Shown here piece after piece: positions 21,573 to 27,488 of a stretch of DNA of 27,488 nt (position 1 is the first letter of the stretch; each line of letters opens with the position of its first letter). The notes under the pieces were generated by a model. The model searched no databases. It had not been told where the DNA came from and saw only the letters and a program-made list of their open reading frames with translations. A program made the position numbers and the translations under genes. Source of the DNA: Lachnospiraceae bacterium (GTDB lineage Bacteria > Bacillota_A > Clostridia > Lachnospirales > Lachnospiraceae); assembly GCA_004556565.1 (NCBI GenBank), contig SFGN01000033.1:1-27488 (forward strand). Direction: 5' to 3'.

Positions 21573-22448
21573 ATGAGCATACAAGAAATTAAACCTGTTA
21601 AAGAGGGAAAAGTCCGTGAGATTTATGACAACGGCGACAGCCTGATCATGGTTGCTACAGACCGCATCAGCTGCTTTGACGTTATCCTGAAAAACATCGT
21701 TACGAAGAAAGGAACTGTACTGACCCAGATGTCAAAATTCTGGTTTGACATGACGCAGGACATCATCCCGAATCATATGATTTCTGTTGATGTAAATGAC
21801 ATGCCGGAATTTTTCCGCCAGCCGAAATTCGACGGCAACAGTATGATGTGCAGAAAACTCGAGATGCTTCCGGTCGAGTGCATCGTCCGCGGATATATCA
21901 CAGGAAGCGGCTGGGCAAGCTATAAGAAGGACGGCACTGTATGCGGCATCCGTCTTCCGGAAGGACTGAAGGAATCTGATAAACTGCCGGAACCGATTTA
22001 TACACCGTCAACCAAAGCGGAGATCGGCGACCACGATGAAAATATTTCTTATGAACAGAGCATCGAATATCTTGAGGAGCACTTCCCTGGAAAAGGAGAA
22101 GAATATGCATCCCGGCTTCGTGACTACACAATCGCGCTGTACAAGAAATGTGCCGACTATGCATTGAGCCGCGGAATCATTATCGCAGATACCAAATTTG
22201 AATTCGGTCTGGATGAAGAAGGCAATATCGTCCTCGGCGACGAAATGCTGACACCGGACAGCTCCCGTTTCTGGCCGGCCCAGGGGTATGAACCCGGACA
22301 CGGACAGCCGTCTTTTGACAAGCAGTTCGCACGTGACTGGCTGAAAGCAAATCCGGACAACGACTGGGTTCTGCCGGAAGATATCGTAAACAAGACTATT
22401 GACAAATACCTTCAGGCTTATGAACTGCTCACAGGAAAAAGACTGTAA
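21573..22448 (+). CDS. purC: Phosphoribosylaminoimidazole-succinocarboxamide synthase
   Basis: This 291-residue SAICAR synthetase condenses CAIR with aspartate, using ATP, in purine synthesis. Signatures are GKVREIYD, ATDRISCFDVILKNIVTKKGTVLTQMSKFWF, VECIVRGYITGSGWASYKKDGTVCGI, IADTKFEFGLDEEGNIVLGDEMLTPDSSRFWPA and SFDKQFARDWL. It belongs to the longer form (about 290 residues) rather than the 237-residue E. coli form. The ATG at 21573 is preceded by GAGG at 7 nt; a GTG three codons earlier overlaps the ribosome site and is less likely. It is cotranscribed with nfo (15-bp gap). No purine riboswitch was recognised in the leader and no clear -35/-10 pair could be fixed. Confidence 0.96.
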   Translation: MSIQEIKPVKEGKVREIYDNGDSLIMVATDRISCFDVILKNIVTKKGTVLTQMSKFWFDMTQDIIPNHMISVDVNDMPEFFRQPKFDGNSMMCRKLEMLPVECIVRGYITGSGWASYKKDGTVCGIRLPEGLKESDKLPEPIYTPSTKAEIGDHDENISYEQSIEYLEEHFPGKGEEYASRLRDYTIALYKKCADYALSRGIIIADTKFEFGLDEEGNIVLGDEMLTPDSSRFWPAQGYEPGHGQPSFDKQFARDWLKANPDNDWVLPEDIVNKTIDKYLQAYELLTGKRL

Positions 22449-22463
22449 TTCAGGAGAATACTT

Positions 22464-23372
22464 ATGCTGAAAATCGGATCCCATGTCAGTATGAGCGGCA
22501 GGGAAATGCTTCTTGCTTCGGCAAAAGAGGCCGTTTCCTACGGTGCGAATACTTTCATGTTTTACACAGGCGCACCGCAGAACACACGAAGAAAGCCGAT
22601 TGAAGAATTAAATATTGACTGTGCATGGCAATATATGAATGAACATCACATTGATGAAATCATTGTCCATGCCCCTTATATCATTAACCTGGCAAATACC
22701 GTCAAACCGGAAACCCTTCAGCTTGCCGTGGAATTTCTTGCAAAGGAGATTGACCGCACTGAAGCCTGCAAAAGTAAGACTTTAATCCTGCATCCCGGCT
22801 CTCACGTCGATGCCGGTGCTGATGCCGGAATCCGGCAGATCATTACCGGGCTTAATGAGGTAATGACCGCTGATATGAAATGCAATATTGCCCTGGAAAC
22901 CATGGCAGGAAAGGGGTCGGAAATCGGACGTTCTTTTGAAGAGCTTGCCCGCATATACGATGGCGTAAAATACAGTGATAAGCTGAGAGTCTGCTTTGAC
23001 ACCTGCCATACACATGATGCGGGCTATGATATTGTGAATCAGTTTGATGCGGTTATGGATGAATTTGAACATCTGATCGGAAAGGAACAGATTGCCCTCT
23101 TCCATATCAATGACAGCAAAAATGTCCGTGGGGCCGGAAAAGACCGGCACGAAAACACCGGGTTCGGTGAAATCGGATTTGATGCATTAAATTATATCGT
23201 GCACCATCCCGACTTTGAAAATGTTCCCAAGATTCTGGAATCACCATATGTAAAAAATCCGGAAAATGCAAAGAAGTCTTATGCACCTTACAAATATGAA
23301 TTAGAAATGCTCCGAAACGGAGTCTTTGATCCTTTGATGAAAGAAACCATCATGCGGGAAGCAGAGCAATAA
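22464..23372 (+). CDS. nfo: Endonuclease IV (AP endonuclease)
   Basis: This 302-residue TIM-barrel zinc enzyme cuts DNA at abasic sites in base-excision repair. Signatures are the N-terminal KIGSHVSMSGREMLLASAKEA, NTFMFYTGAPQNT, IIVHAPYIINLAN (zinc His), LILHPGSHVDAG, ALETMAGKGSEIG (zinc Glu), VCFDTCHTHDAGYD, IALFHINDSKNVRGAGKDRHENTGFGEIG (zinc and DNA contacts) and a final ESPYVK. It is about 20 residues longer than E. coli Nfo (285), mostly at the C-terminus. The start lies after CAGGAGAATACTT. Pairing with purC is an operon by distance (15 bp) and shared terminator. Confidence 0.96.
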   Translation: MLKIGSHVSMSGREMLLASAKEAVSYGANTFMFYTGAPQNTRRKPIEELNIDCAWQYMNEHHIDEIIVHAPYIINLANTVKPETLQLAVEFLAKEIDRTEACKSKTLILHPGSHVDAGADAGIRQIITGLNEVMTADMKCNIALETMAGKGSEIGRSFEELARIYDGVKYSDKLRVCFDTCHTHDAGYDIVNQFDAVMDEFEHLIGKEQIALFHINDSKNVRGAGKDRHENTGFGEIGFDALNYIVHHPDFENVPKILESPYVKNPENAKKSYAPYKYELEMLRNGVFDPLMKETIMREAEQ

Positions 23373-23453
23373 TCCTGATAAGTTATGATATGTATCTGAG
23401 AGGCAACTCAAAAAAGATTCACCGTACCTTTTTTCATATGCTTGGCAACAAAA

Positions 23454-23510
23454 GGGAGCAGCGCACCATTACTGACTCGTTCGTCGATGGTACGCAGCTC
23501 CCTCTTTTTT
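23454..23510 (+). terminator. Terminator of purC-nfo
   Basis: A long stem GGGAGC-a-GCG-c-ACCAT pairs with ATGGT-a-CGC-a-GCTCCC around a 17-nt loop and is followed by CTTTTTT (23504-23510), 82 bp after the nfo stop. Confidence 0.9.
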
Positions 23511-23574
23511 ATTTTGACAAATACACTTTTTACCCGATGAAAAAACACACCATAGGCAGTGTTACTATGGAGAA

Positions 23575-23610
23575 CAAAAAAGGTATCTGCCATTTCCGGC
23601 CGATACCTTT
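23575..23610 (-). terminator. Terminator of the padR-flavoprotein unit
   Basis: AAAGGTATC/GATACCTTT (23579-23587, 23602-23610) forms a 9-bp stem. On the minus strand the 3' arm runs into a T-run (down to 23575), 14 bp beyond the stop codon of the flavoprotein gene. Confidence 0.88.
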
Positions 23611-23624
23611 TAAATAATCTACAT

Positions 23625-25247
23625 TTAACGGCGGGAGCCGCCTGATGCCATATGTGCGGGATACCACCTCTCAAACCAGGCAGTAAATATCCCCATCGTG
23701 ATCGTTGCACCATTATTAACAATCTGCAGAAGGATTGTCCGGTCTGCTGATAACAGAAACCATGACCATATGGAAATCATTATGTACAGAATCCCCCATC
23801 CTGCTGCCAGAATATAATTTGTTTTCATAAAGATCGGATTGTTCAGTGCATCGTCACCATAGTAATTATATTTGACATATGCAGCGCATACCGGTTCTCC
23901 GGTAAAGCAGGACAAAAGCCACAACAGTCCAAATCCCAGATATCCGGCCACAAGTGCCATATTCTTAAGACCGCTCATCATAGCAAAGGCCGATAAAACA
24001 GAAGCTGCACAGATTGATATCCTGTCATATATTGTAAGCTCTCTTTTTGCCATAATAAGCGGCAATGCAGCGCAAACTGCCATTGTAATAACTGCCCCGG
24101 CCTTCGTATCTAAAGAAACGGCAACCCAGAAGGTAATCCATGCTATGAGCATCGTAAGCATAACCGGTTTCTTTTTTTCCGGGATCTTTTCAATCTCATC
24201 TTTAGGCTCTTTATCGGATGTGCCGCCGAAGAAATCATCCCACCTTATCATTAACGAGAAATCTCCTGACACCTTATACAATCCCTTTGCCAGAGCTTCA
24301 TCCCCCCTCATCTCGCCTCGCGCCACGGATAACCATACATCCCAGGGAGTATCAATCCTTGTGGTTGCCTTAAGGCTTCCATCTGTATAAACCTTGCTTC
24401 CATCCTTCCCCATCAATACCTGATAAGTTTTTCCAAGGTCTGTATAGCAGATTTCAAGGACACGCTCTTCGCCGTCATAACTGCTCTTTCTGTACAGAGC
24501 GGCCATTTGCCTTGTAAACGCAAGCTGTTCGTCTGCCTTCCCACCGTTTTCCTTATCTATGCCCCAACTGGCATCTGCCATCTCTTCAAAAACTTCTTTG
24601 GAATAAAGTAGCTCGCTGAGTGCATTTTTCGTTTCAGCCGATATCCCCCCATCCACATATTCATTTCCTGCTTTTTTAACCAGGGATAAATATTCATCTG
24701 TACGTTTTTTAAGCTCCGGAATGCGAAAAAGTTCCCCCTGACCACAGAATATGGTCTCATATTTTCCCCGACCGCATATGTGGTCAAACATACTTTTTAC
24801 GCTGTCATAATTCCCGTCCGCTGAATAAAATCCACATGTTGAAATAAGGATATGCTGTTTTCCGCTCATATCATATCTGGCCTGATGGCTTCCGCTTCCG
24901 ACGTTTTCTTCTTCGTCAGTCATAAAGGGAAGTACCATAGGAAGCTGTCTGTCGATAAGAGTTTTAAGCCCTCCCGGAACGTTAAAATAGTAAAGCGGAA
25001 AACTCCATATAATTATGTCCGCCCACAGCTGATCCTCGATCACGGATACCATATCATCAGACATAATACACTTCCCCGGTGTTTTATTCCAGCAGCAAAA
25101 GCAGCCTTTACATGGACTGATATTCATTTTTGAAACAATGCGTTCTTTTACCTCTGCACTCCCAATCCCTTCAAGAAATGCTCTCGTAAGTTTCATAGAA
25201 TTGCTGTGTTCGCCCCTGGGGCTTCCATTAATAACCAGAATTTTCAT
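23625..25247 (-). CDS. Flavoprotein-SCP2-membrane domain fusion protein
   Basis: This 540-residue protein has three parts. Residues 1 to about 200 form a flavodoxin-like NAD(P)H:FMN reductase domain (MKILVINGSPRGEHSNS, FPLYYFNVPGGLKTLIDR) with a Cys cluster C46-x2-C49-x2-C52-x7-C60, the compact motif of iron-sulfur flavoproteins. Residues about 260-342 resemble an SCP2 lipid-binding domain (RIDTPWDVWLSVARGEMRGDEALAKGLYKVSGDFSLM). Residues about 361-527 are a membrane region of roughly five to six hydrophobic helices. The ATG at 25247 is chosen because GGAGG lies 9 nt upstream; an ATG two codons earlier is too close. Its start overlaps the padR stop by 20 bases, giving coupled translation. Function is unknown; a membrane-tethered redox enzyme on a lipophilic substrate is plausible inference. 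Confidence 0.82.
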   Translation of the reverse strand: MKILVINGSPRGEHSNSMKLTRAFLEGIGSAEVKERIVSKMNISPCKGCFCCWNKTPGKCIMSDDMVSVIEDQLWADIIIWSFPLYYFNVPGGLKTLIDRQLPMVLPFMTDEEENVGSGSHQARYDMSGKQHILISTCGFYSADGNYDSVKSMFDHICGRGKYETIFCGQGELFRIPELKKRTDEYLSLVKKAGNEYVDGGISAETKNALSELLYSKEVFEEMADASWGIDKENGGKADEQLAFTRQMAALYRKSSYDGEERVLEICYTDLGKTYQVLMGKDGSKVYTDGSLKATTRIDTPWDVWLSVARGEMRGDEALAKGLYKVSGDFSLMIRWDDFFGGTSDKEPKDEIEKIPEKKKPVMLTMLIAWITFWVAVSLDTKAGAVITMAVCAALPLIMAKRELTIYDRISICAASVLSAFAMMSGLKNMALVAGYLGFGLLWLLSCFTGEPVCAAYVKYNYYGDDALNNPIFMKTNYILAAGWGILYIMISIWSWFLLSADRTILLQIVNNGATITMGIFTAWFERWYPAHMASGGSRR

Positions 25248-25785
25248 TTTCATCAGCCTCCAATCCGGCAATACAACTATCGCACCATTCATTTAACATC
25301 TGCTGATACCTGATGCCATAATCTAACGTCATATTCCAATAAACTGCTGTTTTGGGATCAGGTACCATTCCCATATAGGCTTCCATAATCTCCTTTACAC
25401 CAGAATATTTTTCAAGTGATTCCGCGCATTCAGCCTTAATTTTATGAAACCTTTCAAGATTTTCCTCTTTTGAAATTTCTCCGGAGAAAAACACCTTCAT
25501 AAGTAACGGGCTGTTAGAATTACCATAACTGAATTCTCTCAGCCAGTTCTTAAATTCATCTCTTCCGCTGTCCGTAATAGAAAATATTTTTTTGTCAGGT
25601 TTTCCGCTCTGCTCTACGACTCTGTCGACAACAAAACCTTTGTGCTTTAATGTCTGCAGCTCTCTATATATCTGACTGGTATTCGCAGTCCAGAAGAAAT
25701 TCAGGGAATCTCTGAAAACTTCCATGATTTCATAGCCACTCATATCACTGTAATTCAATAACCCGAGAATTCCATGCTTAAGCAT
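25228..25785 (-). CDS. PadR family transcriptional regulator
   Basis: This 185-residue protein has an N-terminal winged helix (MLKHGILGLLNYSDMSGYEIMEVF, then TSQIYRELQTLKHKGFVVDRVVEQSGKPDKKIFSITDSGRDEFKNWL) and a C-terminal helical dimerisation region with several Trp/Tyr residues, as in the AphA/PadR-s2 type. PadR proteins usually repress an adjacent gene for detoxification or efflux and release DNA on binding a small molecule. The ATG at 25785 follows AGGGGG; the in-frame extension to 25839 has no homology. It overlaps the downstream flavoprotein gene, so both form one autoregulated unit, a common PadR arrangement. TTGACT and TAATAT occur upstream (about 25800-25825) but are spaced by only 13 bp, so the promoter is unclear. 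Confidence 0.9.
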   Translation of the reverse strand: MLKHGILGLLNYSDMSGYEIMEVFRDSLNFFWTANTSQIYRELQTLKHKGFVVDRVVEQSGKPDKKIFSITDSGRDEFKNWLREFSYGNSNSPLLMKVFFSGEISKEENLERFHKIKAECAESLEKYSGVKEIMEAYMGMVPDPKTAVYWNMTLDYGIRYQQMLNEWCDSCIAGLEADENENSGY

Positions 25786-25855
25786 ATAATCGCCCCCTAT
25801 ATTACACAAGTGGAAATAGTCAAGGCTTAAACTTTTCAATCCGAAATTTATTTGA

Positions 25856-25984
25856 TTAAAAGTTACCGTTCACACCAAACATTTTTTCGTTATAATACCT
25901 TTCATACCATTCAAGAATTTCCCTCAGATTTTCCTCACTGACACGGCTTCCGCAAACACCATAGTACCGATAAAGAGCCTGTTT
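25856..25984 (-). pseudogene. Orphan 3' coding fragment
   Basis: A 42-codon open stretch without a start codon, bounded upstream by TGA (25987-25985) and ending in TAA, encodes a protein-like helical sequence: YRYYGVCGSRVSEENLREI, then LEWYERYYNEKMFGVNGNF. Charge and aromatic patterning look genuine. It lies just after the zinc-ribbon gene in another frame. It is probably the C-terminal remnant of a lost gene; I do not recognise the family. Its last codons overlap a GTTACCGTTCACACC repeat copy (25862-25876). Confidence 0.4.
25862..25876 (+). repeat. Third copy of the GTTACAGTTCACACC motif
   Basis: GTTACCGTTCACACC has one mismatch to the copy at 3496-3510. It lies upstream of padR, inside the end of an orphan coding fragment, so it could also be chance coding sequence. 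Confidence 0.35.
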
Positions 25985-25988
25985 TCAC

Positions 25989-26633
25989 TTACCATCTACT
26001 TCTTTCTTCCAGTTTTGATGCTTTCAGATTTTGTTTTTTGAATCCAATGATTTCTCTACCGCCATTGCCGTCTTCTGTTTCCTGACCTTCCCCCTCTACA
26101 GGTCTTTCCCTTCCGCATTTCGGACAATATTCACCGACCGCCGTTTCACCGCATCCGCATTTCCATACATCGTATGAAATCTCCATAAACAATTTATAGT
26201 CATCATCGGAAAGGGCATAGCAAAAACTCTCCACACTGCCAAATATTGTTCCATCTTGATGCTTCAGATAACAGGAAGCTAAATCAATTTCTGTTGTCCG
26301 GGGTTTCCCTGGCTGAAGGTAAGTAAAACTAATCTGTGCATCCAAAACGTTCTCTCCGTCCAATGCTAATATCATATGATAATCGTTGTCCAGATTCAGG
26401 GTATAACTGCCCTCGTCACTTCCCCACACACCTGCTATCATATTCAACAGCGCCTCATTATCCACATAAGTATAATCTCCGTCCATTATGCCTTCTCCGG
26501 AATCATCTTTGAAATTAGGATTTTCCATTCCGCCTTTATCCAGAGTCCGCATATCAATAAAATAATGATATGCAAAAACACCTGCTCCCCCAAGAATTAA
26601 AACAATCAAAAAAACTATCATCACTTTTTTCAC
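25989..26633 (-). CDS. Membrane-anchored zinc-ribbon protein, unknown function
   Basis: This 214-residue protein begins with MKKVMIVFLIVLILGGAGVFAYHYFI, an uncleaved signal-anchor helix. The extracytoplasmic or luminal body contains a beta-rich region (about residues 65-150: GVWGSDEGSYTLNL, DAQISFTYLQPG) of the kind seen in small lipocalin-like or DUF-type secreted proteins. A C-terminal zinc ribbon follows, CGCGETAVGEYCPKCG (C-x-C-x8-C-x2-C), and then a Gly/Glu-rich tail. The start is a GTG at 26633, five bases after GGAGG; the open frame to 26690 contains a leader inverted repeat and is rejected. I do not recognise a named family. A zinc ribbon on a protein with an N-terminal anchor raises doubt about topology: it may face the cytoplasm if the anchor inserts the other way. 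Confidence 0.7.
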   Translation of the reverse strand: MKKVMIVFLIVLILGGAGVFAYHYFIDMRTLDKGGMENPNFKDDSGEGIMDGDYTYVDNEALLNMIAGVWGSDEGSYTLNLDNDYHMILALDGENVLDAQISFTYLQPGKPRTTEIDLASCYLKHQDGTIFGSVESFCYALSDDDYKLFMEISYDVWKCGCGETAVGEYCPKCGRERPVEGEGQETEDGNGGREIIGFKKQNLKASKLEERSRW

Positions 26634-26661
26634 AGCGTCCTCCTTATAAGTAAAAAACATT

Positions 26662-26699
26662 CCGCACATCTGAAAGATCCTGATCATCATAATGTGCGG
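26662..26699 (-). other. Hairpin upstream of the zinc-ribbon gene
   Basis: CCGCACAT/ATGTGCGG (26662-26669, 26692-26699) forms an 8-bp stem. On the minus strand AATGTTTTTTAC follows, a T-run typical of a terminator. It may end the transcript of the decayed gene upstream or act as an attenuator in the zinc-ribbon gene leader (28 nt before its start). Confidence 0.5.
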
Positions 26700-26725
26700 G
26701 ATGCTATTGTCCCACTCCGGGAATC

Positions 26726-26981
26726 CTAAAATTTTCCTCCATGAGTATTGTCTGAAGAAGATGTATTTGTACCGAAACCGCTTTTCTGCCTGGGCAATAA
26801 AACCACCGCATAAATTGGCAAAAGTGTCAAACCCTTTTTCATAATCGCCATCTGAAAGTGCCTTCGGAAACTATTCTGATAAATACTCCTGGCCGGCATC
26901 CGCAAAAGCATAAGCTATCTGAAACTCCAGCCTTCTGTCCCCGGATGTCACGCTATTCACTAAATTCCCCGGAATACTCAC
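26726..26981 (-). pseudogene. Decayed reading frame with internal stop and frameshift
   Basis: From a GTG at 26981 a protein-like frame (LEFQIAYAFADAGQEYLSE) runs to TAG at 26873-26871 and then continues in the same frame (FPKALSDGDYEKGFDTFAN, then LCGGFIAQAEKR). The natural-looking C-terminus (KSGFGTNTSSSDNTHGGKF, stop at 26728-26726) lies in another frame. Joining these pieces needs one nonsense codon and one frameshift. Family unknown. Sequencing error is an alternative explanation. Confidence 0.42.
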
Positions 26982-27019
26982 CTATTCAACAAAAGGAATT
27001 AAAGGCTTTTATCTGTTGC

Positions 27020-27391
27020 TTATTTTTTCTCAATTTTGATTGAATCAAAGATTGCCTTTACTTCTTCATCTTCCAATAAAATATCTACATCCTCTATTGA
27101 TTCATCGAGCATATAAAATCTTGCACAAAATTGTGTATTTATTCCATCTTCCCTCATGCCATCTGTATTATAATATCTGGTTAAACCAATATATTTTGAT
27201 AAGTCCAGCGACTCAACATATTTTATAACAACATCTTCTCCGTTTACCTGTTTTACCGCTCCGGTCATACCGTTTATTTTTTCTGTTGTAGCCTTTTTAA
27301 AGTCTTCAAAATTAGGATCCGTTTCTCCATACAGGTCTTCCCAGGCTATACTTGTTTGATATACATAACTTGTATCATAAAATTCTATTAC
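27020..27391 (-). pseudogene. 5'-truncated coding fragment
   Basis: A 123-codon open frame encodes soluble, acidic, protein-like sequence: FYDTSYVYQTSIAWEDLYGE near the start, then KYVESLDLSKYIGLTRYYN, and LEDEEVKAIFDSIKIEKK at the C-terminus. The frame begins right after a TGA (27394-27392) with GTA, so no initiation codon serves the whole stretch. The first in-frame ATG (27268) would give only 82 residues and lacks a ribosome site. The N-terminus appears lost or interrupted. It may be a fragment of a secreted or lipoprotein gene; the family is not recognised. The remaining 97 bases to the window edge hold only an imperfect AT-rich inverted repeat (about 27425-27459). Confidence 0.45.
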
Positions 27392-27488
27392 TCAAACTTC
27401 GCACATAAATTTTAGCTATGCACCTTGAAAATTCAATACCTGGCAGCTATTCAATTGTCAATGTTCAGTCAATTATGCCGCTTGCAAT

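Noticed and set aside
27425..27459. Possible rRNA spacer or transposon end near the right edge
   Set aside because: The AT-rich imperfect inverted repeat (TTGAAAATTCAATA with TATTCAATTGTCAA) is almost palindromic by itself and no rRNA or transposase sequence is visible before the edge.
1..27488. CRISPR array, toxin-antitoxin pair, phage genes
   Set aside because: No regularly spaced direct repeats, no recognisable toxin/antitoxin or phage proteins on either strand.

Overview
The window looks like a chromosomal segment of a spore-forming gut Firmicute, most likely a Lachnospiraceae member (Mediterraneibacter/Dorea/Blautia-type). Four things point there: type III glutamine synthetase, the murB-rapZ-whiA-HPr cluster, strong AGGAGG ribosome sites with sigma-A promoters, and a mother-cell-type promoter before a peptidoglycan amidase. 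Genus assignment is inference from gene content and protein style; no database search was possible.

Left part (1-4.4 kb, minus strand): the 5' end of a group II intron sits immediately after the glnN terminator. Then come glnN (glutamine synthetase III) with a structured leader, fba (class II aldolase) and cutC. An inverted-repeat element lies between fba and cutC.

Amino-sugar block (4.5-10.3 kb, minus strand): nagB, nagA and a membrane-anchored transglutaminase-fold protein that has lost its catalytic Cys form the upstream unit. A separate promoter drives a glucose-type EIIA and a GlcNAc-type EIICB. Together they would import and phosphorylate N-acetylglucosamine, deacetylate GlcNAc-6-P and convert GlcN-6-P to Fru-6-P. 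The nagB leader carries a near-canonical SacY/LicT-type ribonucleic antiterminator (RAT) overlapping an intrinsic terminator, so PTS-controlled antitermination is predicted. A tRNA-Glu(CUC) gene follows.

Envelope/regulatory block (10.4-14.5 kb, minus strand): murB, rapZ, whiA, a Crh-like HPr (Asp at position 15, Ser46 kept) and a lipid/diacylglycerol kinase, probably one operon. Divergent from it on the plus strand are a CNNM/CorC-family membrane protein, tRNA-Ser(CGA) and a signal-peptide-less N-acetylmuramoyl-L-alanine amidase with a SPOR domain behind a sigma-E/K-like promoter.

Metabolic block (17.5-23.4 kb): glmM, rpiB, a DUF7916-like barrel protein and a DUF7768-like protein (minus strand), then purC-nfo (plus strand), separated by clear hairpins.

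Right part (23.6-27.5 kb, minus strand): a PadR regulator overlaps a three-part protein (Fe-S-type flavoprotein, SCP2-like domain, membrane domain). Beyond it are a membrane-anchored zinc-ribbon protein and at least three decayed or truncated reading frames, so this end looks like a region of gene loss.

No CRISPR array, rRNA gene, prophage or complete insertion sequence was seen.
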